A DNA stretch of 50,559 nt from Synergistaceae bacterium (GCA_017445205.1 JAFSUP010000070.1:1-50559); one strand, 5' to 3'. Positions 7,251 to 16,259 are shown, counted from the stretch's first letter. Numbers and translations: made by a program. The notes: generated by a model not told the origin, from the letters alone.

Positions 7251-8923
7251 CTTCGGACATAAAAATTTTTCAACCTGATGAACAAGTTCAGGAGCTTGCG
7301 AACGCGCTTTCTTGTCCCACTCTTGCCGCCGAAGTTTTGAAAATGCTTCACGCGGATAAAAATCTTGATTTTCTTCGTGAGTTTATGAATCCTGATTTCA
7401 AAAAACAACTTGCCAATCTCGATTTAGGAGAAGGCAGCACGGCCGCGAAGGAGTTGTGGGAGTCTAAAAGCTCATTCGGAAATGTTTTAGTTTATGGCGA
7501 TTATGACACCGATGGAATTTCTTCTACGGTTCTGGCGATGGAAATTTTTCGCAACAAGGCCGCGCAAGTTCGTTATTTCATTCCGCGAAGAGATGTTCAC
7601 GGTTACGGATTAAACGCTGAAATTCTTGATAAGCTTGTTTCATGGAGCTGTAACACGCTTGTTGTAGTCGATTGCGGGACGAACGATTCTGCAATGCTAG
7701 AGAAACTCAAAGCCGCAGGAATTAATATTTTTGTCTTCGATCATCATTCAGTTTCTTCGCAAATCACGATTCCGACAGTCGTAAATCCTTCCATTAATAT
7801 GGACGCCGGCGAACAACAAAAAATTTGCGCGACTGCTGTGTTATGGTGCTGGGCTTGCAAAGAAAACATAATCTCACGAAATTTTTTGAAATATTCACTT
7901 GACCTCGTCGCGCTCGCCACGATAGCCGACTGCATGCCGCTTCATAATTTGAATCGCTTACTCGTTCATTACGGATTAAAACTCATTAGGACGAATCCAC
8001 GCCGCGGTCTTGGAGCTTTGTTAGACTGCCTCGGACTTAATAAAGACCAACTGACCGAAGAACATTTGTCTATGCGTGTTATTCCGTGTTTGAACGCCCC
8101 CGGACGAATCACGACGGCTGATGTAGGCGTTCGGGCATTGCTCGGTATTGGCAACAACGAAGCTGTTTATTCATGCGTGAACGAACTGACACGTATAAAT
8201 CGCAAACGACAATCTTTAACTGAAGAGATAACGCGGCAAATTGAAGAAGGAATTTTAAGTGGCAAGATTAAACAAAAAGTTTTGTATAACGATTCGTGGC
8301 CCATCGGAGTTTTGAGCGGTGTCGCTAGTCGAGTATGCGCTGAGTATAACAGGCCGATAGCCTTGGCTGCTCCTGCAAACGCCGGGAAAATCATTCGCGG
8401 GACTTTGAGAGTTCCTGAAGGTGGCGATGCTGTCGGAGTCTTGAAAGAAATTGCGGATAAGCTAGACGCTTGGGGCGGTCATGAATACGCGGCGGGCTTT
8501 TCTGTCCTTATGAATAACTGGCAAGACGTCAGCAAAGAACTTGAAGACATTCTCACAAATATAAAAATCGTTACGAAAAAAACAACACCCGTAATTAATA
8601 TTTTGCCGTCGGATATTTCAATTTCGGATTGGCGAACAGTAACGCAGCTTGGCCCGTTTGGAAATAACAACCCCGCGCCGCAACTTTTCACCGTGAATAA
8701 TCCTGACATAATCGAAATTAATCCCCTCGGTAAAGACAACAAACACAGTTATATTAAAATACATAACTCAAGGCTCTTGGCCTTCAACACCGCACCAAAA
8801 GAATTTTTAGAACTAAACAACAGCATAAAAGGATTTATTTATCACCCTCGAATCGAATATTGGCGCAACGAAGAACAACTTCAATTTATTCTCGATTGCG
8901 TGGTCGTCGAAAAGAAAAATTAA
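7232..8923 (+). CDS. recJ: Single-stranded-DNA exonuclease RecJ
   Basis: 5'-3' single-strand exonuclease of the DHH superfamily, used in recombination and mismatch repair. Catalytic motifs are YGDYDTDG (88-95), VVDCGT (146-150) and DHH (170-172). A DHHA1 region (GGHEYAAGFS, about 412-421) and a C-terminal OB-like domain follow. With 563 residues it is about the normal length. The ATG has a TTAGGAGG Shine-Dalgarno and lies inside the 3' end of tadA, so the two are coupled. Confidence 0.93.
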   Translation: MLPRCLTSDIKIFQPDEQVQELANALSCPTLAAEVLKMLHADKNLDFLREFMNPDFKKQLANLDLGEGSTAAKELWESKSSFGNVLVYGDYDTDGISSTVLAMEIFRNKAAQVRYFIPRRDVHGYGLNAEILDKLVSWSCNTLVVVDCGTNDSAMLEKLKAAGINIFVFDHHSVSSQITIPTVVNPSINMDAGEQQKICATAVLWCWACKENIISRNFLKYSLDLVALATIADCMPLHNLNRLLVHYGLKLIRTNPRRGLGALLDCLGLNKDQLTEEHLSMRVIPCLNAPGRITTADVGVRALLGIGNNEAVYSCVNELTRINRKRQSLTEEITRQIEEGILSGKIKQKVLYNDSWPIGVLSGVASRVCAEYNRPIALAAPANAGKIIRGTLRVPEGGDAVGVLKEIADKLDAWGGHEYAAGFSVLMNNWQDVSKELEDILTNIKIVTKKTTPVINILPSDISISDWRTVTQLGPFGNNNPAPQLFTVNNPDIIEINPLGKDNKHSYIKIHNSRLLAFNTAPKEFLELNNSIKGFIYHPRIEYWRNEEQLQFILDCVVVEKKN

Positions 8924-8959
8924 AAGCACAAGCAAGAACTTGAAAGGAGTGAACATAGA

Positions 8960-11347
8960 TTGACAAAGGGAGTCAGAAACGAAAATTCACAGATTGAAAA
9001 TAAAAATAAAGGAAATGGGAATGAAAATGTAAATGAAAGTCTGGAGACGGGGGAACAGACTTTTTCTTCAATTATGAACACAATCCCTTCGATTGATAAC
9101 TCGTCGAATTTTTTACACGACATGTACGCGCTGCGTGATGAATTTTTTGCACAAATTCCTAAGAACTCGCAGCAAGACTGCGTTAGAACCGTCTGGCAGG
9201 AGTTATGGGGGAAATCTATGTTGTCCCTGACTCCCGAACAAATGCGCAAGTTGGGCGAAACTTTCGTTTTTGCGGCGAAGGCTCACGAACATCAGCTTAG
9301 AAAATCCGGCGACCCTTATATAATTCACACATTGAACGCAGCTTTGATTTTAGCCGGAATGCACTTGGACATGGCGACACTTGAAGCAGCCCTCTTGCAT
9401 GACACTCTCGAAGACACTGAAACGACTTCAGAAGAAATAATCGAAAAATTTGGTGCAGATGTTGAAATTCTTGTTAAAGGCGTAACGAAACTCGCTGGCG
9501 CTGAAGTCAAAAAGTTTATATCGCGTGAAGACTTAACGAGCGAAAATTTGCGAAGAATGTTTATCGTTATGGCTCAAGATATTCGCGTAGTCTTGATAAA
9601 ACTCGCTGACCGTCTTCACAACATGCGAACGCTTGACGTAATGCGCCCGGATAAACAAGAGCGCATCGCGCGCGAAACTATGGAAATTTATGCGCCTCTC
9701 GCTCACAGACTTGGGATTTATCAAATTAAAAGAGAACTCGAAGATTTATCTTTCATGTATCTTCACCCGGACATTTACGCCGAAGTCGAACGCCGAGTGA
9801 AAATCCGAATGCCCAAAATGGGCGAAGTCATCGAAAAAACTCGCGAAACTCTCGAAAAACGTCTTCAAGAAGAAAATATCCCTTGTCGAATTAAAGGCCG
9901 CTCGAAACACTACTACAGCATCTACGAAAAAATGCAGCGTAAAAAAATTTCCTTCGATGAACTTTATGATATTCTTGCGCTGCGTGTTCTTGTGTCTGAC
10001 GTATCGACTTGTTACGCTGTTCTCGGCGTCGTTCACGCTCTTTGGGTGCCAATCCCGGGCCAGTTCGATGACTATATCGCCAACCCTAAGAGCAACATGT
10101 ATCAATCTTTGCATACTACAGTCATGGCTTACGGCGTGCCTGTCGAGATTCAAATCCGAACTTACGAAATGAATAATTTCGCCGAGTATGGAATCGCGGC
10201 TCATTGGGTTTATAAGTCCGGCGGAAGCAGAAAGCTCAACAAAGAGATGGACGTGAAATTAAAGTGGGTGAGTCAGGCTCTTGAAGCCGGGCAAAACGGA
10301 AACTCACAAGAGTTTATGGACATCTTGAAGAGCGATATTTTATTAACGAGCGAGCTATACGTATTCACGCCTGACGGTAAGCCTATGATTTTGCCGAACG
10401 GCTCCACGATTTTAGATTTTGCTTACGCTGTTCACACCGAAATCGGAAATCATTGCGCCGGTGCTACGATTAACGGCCATATCGTACAGCTTAACACGCA
10501 GCTTCATAACGGCGACATCGTAAGAATTTTAACCTCGCCGCAAAGTTCACCGTCTAAAGATTGGCTAAAGATAGTCAGCTCCGCGAAGACCCGCAGCAAA
10601 ATCCGAAGTTACTTCCGTCAGGCCGAGAAAGTCGAACGTGATGAAAAAATCGAACGTGGCTGGAAATTAATTGAACGTGAGCTAAAGCGGCGCGGACTTG
10701 CCAACGTGAAGCGCGAAGACTTTAGCAACATCGACGATCAATTAATCGCGGTCGGCTCTGGAGCGATCGGCCCCGGCGAAGCGGCTCAAAAATTGGCGCT
10801 TGCGTATTTGCAACATCATTCGACAGAAGCCCCTAGTGCTCCTGTAAATCTTGAAAGCGAACAGCCTAAGCACACGAAAGACACGAAGTCAGATATTTTA
10901 GTCGAAGGCGAAGGCGGAGTCAGCGTAACGCTTGCGAACTGTTGTTCACCAGTTCCCGGCGATGAAATTGTCGGCTATGCTTCGACGCGTCGCGGAATCA
11001 CAATTCATAGGGTTGACTGCAAGAGTATTCAAGGCAAGACCGACGAACGAAAAATTAAAGTTGCATGGGCGCCTCGCGACAAGGATAATAATCCCAACAG
11101 AAAAACAAGTCTTTATATCGCAAAATTAAACGCCGAGGGCGAAGAACGTGAAGAATTAATTAGCGACGTCAACAAAGCAATATCGTTCGCGAGCGCGAGC
11201 CTTGTAGGATTTAAGGCGGTCATGGTTGGCAACAGCTTAATGAGAATGAAAATCGAAGTCCGCGTCAAAGACCTTGAACATTTATATTCAGTGATGGCAA
11301 AATTAAACGAGGTTCGAGGCATTATGGAAGTAGTAAGGGGGAAATAA
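8960..11347 (+). CDS. Bifunctional (p)ppGpp synthetase/hydrolase, RelA/SpoT family
   Basis: Stringent-response enzyme making and degrading (p)ppGpp. Domain order: HD hydrolase (about 95-250, with AALLHDTLEDTE), synthetase (about 310-430, with RGRSKHYYSIYEKM and SNMYQSLHTTV), TGS (about 475-535), a helical/zinc-finger-like region with CCSPVPGDEIVGY, and a C-terminal ACT domain. The HD motif is intact, so hydrolysis is expected, making this the Rel/SpoT long type. The start is TTG with an AAAGGAG Shine-Dalgarno 12 bp upstream; no ATG is available nearby. The first 45-50 residues are an unusual Asn/Glu/Lys-rich tail that I would not expect to be conserved. At 795 residues it is slightly long because of this tail. 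dtd follows after 2 bp. Confidence 0.94.
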   Translation: MTKGVRNENSQIENKNKGNGNENVNESLETGEQTFSSIMNTIPSIDNSSNFLHDMYALRDEFFAQIPKNSQQDCVRTVWQELWGKSMLSLTPEQMRKLGETFVFAAKAHEHQLRKSGDPYIIHTLNAALILAGMHLDMATLEAALLHDTLEDTETTSEEIIEKFGADVEILVKGVTKLAGAEVKKFISREDLTSENLRRMFIVMAQDIRVVLIKLADRLHNMRTLDVMRPDKQERIARETMEIYAPLAHRLGIYQIKRELEDLSFMYLHPDIYAEVERRVKIRMPKMGEVIEKTRETLEKRLQEENIPCRIKGRSKHYYSIYEKMQRKKISFDELYDILALRVLVSDVSTCYAVLGVVHALWVPIPGQFDDYIANPKSNMYQSLHTTVMAYGVPVEIQIRTYEMNNFAEYGIAAHWVYKSGGSRKLNKEMDVKLKWVSQALEAGQNGNSQEFMDILKSDILLTSELYVFTPDGKPMILPNGSTILDFAYAVHTEIGNHCAGATINGHIVQLNTQLHNGDIVRILTSPQSSPSKDWLKIVSSAKTRSKIRSYFRQAEKVERDEKIERGWKLIERELKRRGLANVKREDFSNIDDQLIAVGSGAIGPGEAAQKLALAYLQHHSTEAPSAPVNLESEQPKHTKDTKSDILVEGEGGVSVTLANCCSPVPGDEIVGYASTRRGITIHRVDCKSIQGKTDERKIKVAWAPRDKDNNPNRKTSLYIAKLNAEGEEREELISDVNKAISFASASLVGFKAVMVGNSLMRMKIEVRVKDLEHLYSVMAKLNEVRGIMEVVRGK

Positions 11348-11349
11348 AT

Positions 11350-11799
11350 TTGAGATTATTAATACAGAGAGTAAAACGCGCTTCAGTTATTGTTGATGGC
11401 AACGTAAACGACAAACGAGAAATTTCTCAAGGCTTGTGTGTATTCATTGGCGTAACTCACGGCGACAACGAGAAAAAAGCCGATTGGCTCGCCGAAAAGA
11501 TGACGGGATTAAGAATTTTTAATGACGCTGACGGAAAAATTAATCTTTCATTGAAAGACATTGACGGCGAAGCGCTATTAGTGTCACAGTTCTCGCTATA
11601 CGCTTCAATGAAAGGCCGAAGACCGGGCTTCAGCGATGCCGCTAAACCTGACGAGGCCGAACGAATTTATAATTACTTCGTCGAGAAAGTCAAAACTCTT
11701 GGCCTCAAAAAAATTTCCTGCGGGGAGTTCGGAGCAGATATGGAAGTCGAAATTATTAACGACGGGCCCTTAACTTTCATTGTAGATTCTCCGGAATGA
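11350..11799 (+). CDS. dtd: D-aminoacyl-tRNA deacylase
   Basis: Hydrolyses D-aminoacyl-tRNAs and prevents D-amino acid misincorporation. At 149 residues it is standard, with the family signatures MRLLIQRVKRASV, LLVSQFSLYAS (SQF motif) and GRRPGFSDAA, and a C-terminal NDGPLTF for the Gly-cisPro partner region. The start is TTG; a GGGGG stretch in the end of the preceding gene acts as ribosome-binding site. The rel-dtd order is common in bacteria. Confidence 0.94.
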   Translation: MRLLIQRVKRASVIVDGNVNDKREISQGLCVFIGVTHGDNEKKADWLAEKMTGLRIFNDADGKINLSLKDIDGEALLVSQFSLYASMKGRRPGFSDAAKPDEAERIYNYFVEKVKTLGLKKISCGEFGADMEVEIINDGPLTFIVDSPE

Positions 11800-11813
11800 A
11801 AAGGGAATTAAAA

Positions 11814-12176
11814 ATGAAAAAAATTTTGATTGCGTTGATGATTGTGTTAGCGTTGTGTTCAGTGTCGTCAGCGGCTGATAATGATGATGTTTCAAGGAAA
11901 ATCGAGGCTCTTGAAAAACAGGTAGAGTATTTGCGACAAAGCGTCAGTGATTTGTCGACTCAGCTTAACAAAGCCGACATGAACAATATTAAAAATTACA
12001 GTTCGCTGTACAACAGAATAGAAAGCTGGCACGATTTCGTTATTTTTTTAACAATGGCAATAAATATCTTGTTTATCGGACTGCCCGTATTATTAATCTG
12101 TCTTACGTGGTGTCAGGAAAACAGGTCGGCAAAAAAATTGCTTGATGTCGTGCGCAAAAAGCTTGAAGAAAAATGA
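11814..12176 (+). CDS. Exported/anchored coiled-coil protein with one C-terminal membrane segment
   Basis: Unrecognised 120-residue protein. It has a signal peptide (KKILIALMIVLALCSVSSA, cleavage before ADND), a coiled coil with heptad hydrophobics (about 22-58), a membrane segment (about 75-97) and a basic cytoplasmic tail. I chose ATG 11814 because AAGGG lies 8 bp upstream and the signal peptide then starts normally; an ATG six codons upstream overlaps the dtd stop. The same architecture occurs in the larger protein at 28161-28724, so these are likely members of a lineage-specific family. Function unknown. Confidence 0.75.
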   Translation: MKKILIALMIVLALCSVSSAADNDDVSRKIEALEKQVEYLRQSVSDLSTQLNKADMNNIKNYSSLYNRIESWHDFVIFLTMAINILFIGLPVLLICLTWCQENRSAKKLLDVVRKKLEEK

Positions 12177-12191
12177 AAGGAACTTTGAATA

Positions 12192-12827
12192 ATGCAGTAT
12201 AAAAGATTTTCACTCGGAGCATTATGGACAAACGGATATTTATTTTGGGACGATGAAACTCGCGACGCGTTTTTTGTTGACCCAGGCGGAAAAACTAAAG
12301 CCGTTACGAAATTCATCGAGGACAATAATTTGAACTTAAAAATGATTTTGCTCACTCACGGACATATCGACCATATCGCCGGGATTCATGAACTTGTTCC
12401 ATACGTCGGCGATAATATTTACATAGGTAAGAATGACGCCTTCATGTTAAAACACCCTTCGCGACAACTTCAGGCTCTGCTCGGCGTAAACTGCGACGGC
12501 CTCGAAAATTTCAAAACTGTTGACGAAGGCAGCGTTATAGATTTCCCAGGCTACAAAATCAAAGTCATGGAAACTCCCGGCCACACCGAAGGCAGCGTTT
12601 GTTATTTCATAACGGACAAGGACGGCCATAATATTTTAATTTCGGGCGATACTTTATTCGCTCAGAGCGTCGGACGTACTGACCTCGAAGGCGGCGACAG
12701 TCTTAAACTTGAAAATTCTTTGCGCCGACTCGCTGAACTTCACGACAGCCTTCACGTCATGCCCGGCCACGGCCCTGACACAAGCATCGGTGAAGAACGC
12801 GAATTAAATCCATATTGGCCCAAATAA
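12192..12827 (+). CDS. MBL-fold metallo-hydrolase, glyoxalase II-like
   Basis: A 211-residue metallo-beta-lactamase-fold hydrolase with an intact dinuclear metal site: THGHIDH (55-61), TPGHTEGSVCY, SGDTLFAQSVGRTDLEGG and MPGHGPDTSIGEE. This belongs to the compact group often labelled hydroxyacylglutathione hydrolase-like; glutathione use is not implied in an anaerobe. The ATG has an AAAGGAA Shine-Dalgarno. A heptamer repeat begins about 6 bp after its stop. Confidence 0.88.
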   Translation: MQYKRFSLGALWTNGYLFWDDETRDAFFVDPGGKTKAVTKFIEDNNLNLKMILLTHGHIDHIAGIHELVPYVGDNIYIGKNDAFMLKHPSRQLQALLGVNCDGLENFKTVDEGSVIDFPGYKIKVMETPGHTEGSVCYFITDKDGHNILISGDTLFAQSVGRTDLEGGDSLKLENSLRRLAELHDSLHVMPGHGPDTSIGEERELNPYWPK

Positions 12828-12832
12828 AGCAA

Positions 12833-12867
12833 GTAGGAATTAGGAGTTAGGAAGTAGGAAGTAAAAA
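12833..12867 (+). repeat. Heptamer repeat, copy 1 (between MBL gene and mreB)
   Basis: Five tandem 7-base units: GTAGGAA, TTAGGAG, TTAGGAA, GTAGGAA, GTAAAAA. It starts a few bases after a stop codon and supplies the AGGA that serves as the mreB ribosome-binding site. Confidence 0.85.
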
Positions 12868-12869
12868 TA

Positions 12870-13925
12870 ATGTTTAAAATGTTTTCAGGAATGTTGGGGC
12901 TTGATGTCGGAATTGACTTAGGCTCTTCAAATATAGTCGTGTATGTAAAAGATAAAGGGATCGCCTTCAGTGAACCGTCAGCAGTCGCAGCCAAGAAACT
13001 TCCGCGCGGAGAAGGCTACGAAATTATAGCCGTTGGTCATGACGCTAAGGCAATGTCAGGCAAAGTCCCCGGCGGTATCGAAGCAATTTGGCCTCTCGAA
13101 GGCGGAGTAATTGCAAATTTCGATATGACTCAAGAACTTCTTCGTTATTGTTTAAAACGTGTCAGCGCAAATAACGCTTTTATGGTTCACCCGCGAGTTG
13201 TGATTTCAATTCCTGCCGAAGTTACAGGCGTTGAACGTAAAGCCGTAATAGACGCTACATTAGGCGCGGGAGCTAGTGAAGCCTATGTCGTCGAAGAACC
13301 CATAAGTGCGGCCCTTGGTGTAGGACTTCCGATTGATAAACCTAACGGCTGTATGGTCATCGACATTGGCGGCGGCACCAGCGAAGTCAGCGTTATATCG
13401 CTCGGCGGCATCGTCGTTACAAATTCTTTGCGAAACGCAGGGCGAATGATGGACAACGCGATTATTAATATGATCCGTCAGCGTTACGCGCTTCTAATTG
13501 GCGAGACTACGGCCGAAGAAGTCAAGAATACAATCGGCTCGGCGTTGCCTATGGACCCCGAATTAGAAATGAGCGTCAAGGGGCGCGATTTATCCGGCGG
13601 ACTTCCAAAGAGCGACACCGTATCTTCAATCGAAGTTCGTGAAGCTATGGAACCGATTTTTTCAGGAATTGAAGACATGGTGAAAGTGGCTCTTGAAAAA
13701 ATGCCGCCCGAACTCGCTAAAGACGTCGTTGACCGTGGAATAATCTTAACCGGCGGCGTCGCCTTGATGAACGGCTTTGCAGAAAGATTATCTCGCGCCG
13801 TCAACACTCCTGTAATCGTCGCTGAAGAGCCTTTATATTCAGTTGCGTTAGGCGTGGGAAAAATTCTTGACAATCTCGGACAAATGCGAAGGGTCTTAAT
13901 GTCCGTCGAACGTGGCTCACGCTAA
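12870..13925 (+). CDS. mreB: Rod-shape-determining protein MreB
   Basis: Actin-like ATPase that guides lateral wall synthesis under the inner membrane. The 351-residue protein has the phosphate-1 loop GIDLGSSNIVVYV, the connect region PAEVTGVERKAV and EEPISAALG, the phosphate-2 loop IDIGGGTSEVSVISLGGIV and the adenosine motif ILTGGVALMNG. It begins MFKMFSGMLG, a short amphipathic N-terminus for membrane contact. The ribosome-binding site lies in the heptamer repeat. mreC and mreD follow. Confidence 0.95.
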   Translation: MFKMFSGMLGLDVGIDLGSSNIVVYVKDKGIAFSEPSAVAAKKLPRGEGYEIIAVGHDAKAMSGKVPGGIEAIWPLEGGVIANFDMTQELLRYCLKRVSANNAFMVHPRVVISIPAEVTGVERKAVIDATLGAGASEAYVVEEPISAALGVGLPIDKPNGCMVIDIGGGTSEVSVISLGGIVVTNSLRNAGRMMDNAIINMIRQRYALLIGETTAEEVKNTIGSALPMDPELEMSVKGRDLSGGLPKSDTVSSIEVREAMEPIFSGIEDMVKVALEKMPPELAKDVVDRGIILTGGVALMNGFAERLSRAVNTPVIVAEEPLYSVALGVGKILDNLGQMRRVLMSVERGSR

Positions 13926-13934
13926 TCGCGTTAA

Positions 13935-14705
13935 ATGGAAAACACTCGAAGCAATACTCGCGAATGGGTTCACGGTCTTACGGCGCTGATACTCGCGTTA
14001 TTCTTGTTAGGCGTCAGTTCCGGCCTTGGCATAGTGAAAAACATCGTCGATATATGGGGAGCTTTATTAATAATTCCTGAATATCCGGCCGTGGTTATGC
14101 GCGACGCTTTTTTAAGTTGGCGTTCGTGGTCTCGAGATAAAAATTCTCTCAACGCTGAAGTAATTAAACTTCGTGAAGAAAACGCGCAACTTAGGCTCGA
14201 CTTAGCAAAGCTCACGGGCGAAAAAATTTATTCGCAGGACGTTAGCCCCGACATCAAAACCGCAAGAGTAACTCTCCGCGCGCCTATGTCATGGTGGAAC
14301 GAAATTAGAATCGACAAGGGCGAAATCGACAAAATCACGCAAGGACTTCCGATTTTTTATAACGGCTATTTGCTCGGGCGAGTTAGTTCTGTTTCGACAA
14401 TGTCAGCTTGGGTCGAATTAATTTCTTCTACGTCATTTATGATTCCAGCCGTGATTGAAGAGACGCGCGAACTGGGAGTTATAGTCGGCAATGGCGATGG
14501 CGCTGTGCTTATGCGATACATACCTGCAGGGCGCGGAATAAAATCGGGAATGAAAGTCAGCACCGCGATGATAGGCGAACAACTTCCGCCCGGTCTTCCG
14601 ATTGGAAAAATCGCGGGAGAAATTTCTTCAGGCTCTGACGGCTACGCGACTTATAAAATCGACCCCGGCGCGGACCTTTCGAGATTTTACACAGTAAGTT
14701 ATTAA
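13935..14705 (+). CDS. mreC: Rod-shape-determining protein MreC
   Basis: Bitopic membrane protein of the elongasome. It has one N-terminal membrane segment (about 12-34), a coiled coil (about 60-85, NAEVIKLREENAQLRLDLAKL) and the periplasmic beta-domain pair starting near RVTLRAPMSWWNEIRIDKG. At 256 residues it is slightly short but complete. It follows mreB by 9 bp and precedes mreD by 12 bp. Confidence 0.9.
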   Translation: MENTRSNTREWVHGLTALILALFLLGVSSGLGIVKNIVDIWGALLIIPEYPAVVMRDAFLSWRSWSRDKNSLNAEVIKLREENAQLRLDLAKLTGEKIYSQDVSPDIKTARVTLRAPMSWWNEIRIDKGEIDKITQGLPIFYNGYLLGRVSSVSTMSAWVELISSTSFMIPAVIEETRELGVIVGNGDGAVLMRYIPAGRGIKSGMKVSTAMIGEQLPPGLPIGKIAGEISSGSDGYATYKIDPGADLSRFYTVSY

Positions 14706-14717
14706 AAAAATTCAAAA

Positions 14718-15185
14718 ATGCTTTTAGTGATTTTGTGGCTCATTCAAGATTTTCTTACGGTCTTGTCCGGCGGAGGAATGCAAATTCCGGGCTTGTTCAT
14801 GCTCGGGATAGTTTACAAACTTTTATTTGACGACAACAGCGACGGGAGTCTGTGGGCAATTTGGAGCGCTTTCGCCGGCGGGATTCTTTGGGATTTACGT
14901 TGGGTAGGGATTCCGGGATTTTTCACGCTTGGAAACGTTGTTGTAATTTTGATTGTTATTCAAGTGTGGGGAGCAATTCCTCCGCAAGGTCGAACGGGCG
15001 GGACGGGACTTTTAATTTTTATTTTGCTTGAAGTTTCGCAACTTATTCCGCCGATGCTGCCCGTCTTAATACTTGGCGGCTATACAGGCTGGAACTTTTT
15101 TTTGTTTCAACAGGTCTACTCATTGCCAGCGATTTTAGTTACGATGTATTTGTATTTGAAGAGAATCCGAAGTAACGGAACGTAA
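14718..15185 (+). CDS. mreD: MreD-like rod-shape protein
   Basis: A 155-residue, strongly hydrophobic protein with about five membrane segments. Sequence identity cannot be judged strongly by eye because MreD is poorly conserved; the call rests on size, topology and position directly after mreBC. No rodA or PBP2 gene follows here. Confidence 0.8.
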   Translation: MLLVILWLIQDFLTVLSGGGMQIPGLFMLGIVYKLLFDDNSDGSLWAIWSAFAGGILWDLRWVGIPGFFTLGNVVVILIVIQVWGAIPPQGRTGGTGLLIFILLEVSQLIPPMLPVLILGGYTGWNFFLFQQVYSLPAILVTMYLYLKRIRSNGT

Positions 15186-15198
15186 AGGAGGAAATTTT

Positions 15199-16137
15199 AT
15201 GGCGGAAAGTTTTTTTGCGGCGCTGCGAGTTGTGATTCCGATGATGTTATTAATGTTGCTAGGGTGGATTTCACGCACAAGAAGTTGGATAACGCGACCG
15301 GCGATGAAAGAATTTGACAAGCTGATTTTTAATTTTTTTATGCCTGCGCTTTTGTTCAAAAATATTTACGAGATGGATTTCTCGCAGGGATTTTTAATTA
15401 AAGAAATGGTTTTCACAGCGTCGGCATTGCTCGTAATTTTTATTTTTAGCTTTTTTGTCCCGAGATTTCTCACGAACGACGGCAATAAATCTTCGGTCAT
15501 TGGTCAAGCTATCGGACGCGGAAATTATATATTATTCGGTGTCGTTGTCTCTGAAGCTCTTTACGGTGAAGGCAACGCGGGGGCGGTCGTTATGCTAGGC
15601 GTGCTTGTGGTCCCGGCGATAAATATTTTCGCGGCTGTGATTCTCGAAATGAATCGTTCTGGCAAAGCGAATCCGTTCAAATTATTTCTTGCAGTTTTGA
15701 AAAATCCCATGATAATCGGAGCAATATTAGCTTTCGTTTTCAAATTTTTTAATTTTCAAATTCCGGCGCCGGTGTGGTCAGTTGTCCGTAGCGTCGCGAA
15801 CTCTACAACGACGTTAAGTTTTATTTCTTTGGGAATTGGTCTTGAGATGCCCGAGGGTGGGGACAAAAAATTATTAGCGTGGGGAACGTTTTTAAGAATG
15901 TTCGTGGTGCCGATTATATTCATGCCGATTTCAATACTTGCAGGATTTAGAGAGCAAAGCCTATGCGCGCTTATGGTAGTTTTTGCAGCTCCGTCGGCTG
16001 TTGCGTCATATCCGATGGCTGTAGCGATGGGAGCGGACGGGAAATTAGCTGGGCAGCTCGTCTGCGTTACGACGATTCTTTCAGTTTTTACGATTTTTTT
16101 GTGGACGTTATTTTTGAAAACTCTGGGCTTTATGTAA
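15199..16137 (+). CDS. AEC-family (auxin efflux carrier-type) transporter
   Basis: A 312-residue inner-membrane protein with about ten membrane segments in two halves, matching the AEC family (for example PMLLMLLGWISR at the N-terminus and VVFAAPSAVASYPMAVAMG in the second half). Bacterial members export or take up small carboxylates such as malate or malonate. TAAAGGAGG lies before the ATG. It follows mreD by 13 bp. Six bases past its stop lies a hairpin with a CCCACCCACCCACCC loop. Confidence 0.88.
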   Translation: MAESFFAALRVVIPMMLLMLLGWISRTRSWITRPAMKEFDKLIFNFFMPALLFKNIYEMDFSQGFLIKEMVFTASALLVIFIFSFFVPRFLTNDGNKSSVIGQAIGRGNYILFGVVVSEALYGEGNAGAVVMLGVLVVPAINIFAAVILEMNRSGKANPFKLFLAVLKNPMIIGAILAFVFKFFNFQIPAPVWSVVRSVANSTTTLSFISLGIGLEMPEGGDKKLLAWGTFLRMFVVPIIFMPISILAGFREQSLCALMVVFAAPSAVASYPMAVAMGADGKLAGQLVCVTTILSVFTIFLWTLFLKTLGFM

Positions 16138-16143
16138 GACTCG

Positions 16144-16176
16144 CCCGCGCTCCCCACCCACCCACCCGAGCGCGGG
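16144..16176. repeat. Hairpin with quadruplex-forming loop, copy 1
   Basis: CCCGCGCTC and GAGCGCGGG form a perfect 9-bp stem, and the 15-base loop is exactly CCCACCCACCCACCC. The opposite strand reads GGGTGGGTGGGTGGG, a canonical three-tetrad G-quadruplex sequence with 1-base loops. It lies just after the AEC stop codon. Confidence 0.9.
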
Positions 16177-16180
16177 TTCA

Positions 16181-16218
16181 TAAAAAATAAAATTCCCCGG
16201 AAATTTCTTCCCGGAGAA
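16181..16218 (-). terminator. Terminator of the TRAP operon
   Basis: Read on the - strand, TTCTCCGG pairs with CCGGGGAA (one mismatch), followed by TTTTATTTTTTAT. It lies about 40 bp downstream of dctP. Confidence 0.75.
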
Positions 16219-16259
16219 TCTTAGAGAATTTTAACAGTTCTGAAATTATAACAGATTAT

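Noticed and set aside
9746-10204. Long open frame antisense to the (p)ppGpp synthetase gene
   Set aside because: No recognisable domain or ribosome-binding site; composition is that of a reverse-complement shadow of a conserved gene.
16141-16180. The quadruplex-loop hairpin as a normal Rho-independent terminator for the AEC gene
   Set aside because: There is no U-run after the stem; the nearby T-rich terminator faces the opposite strand.
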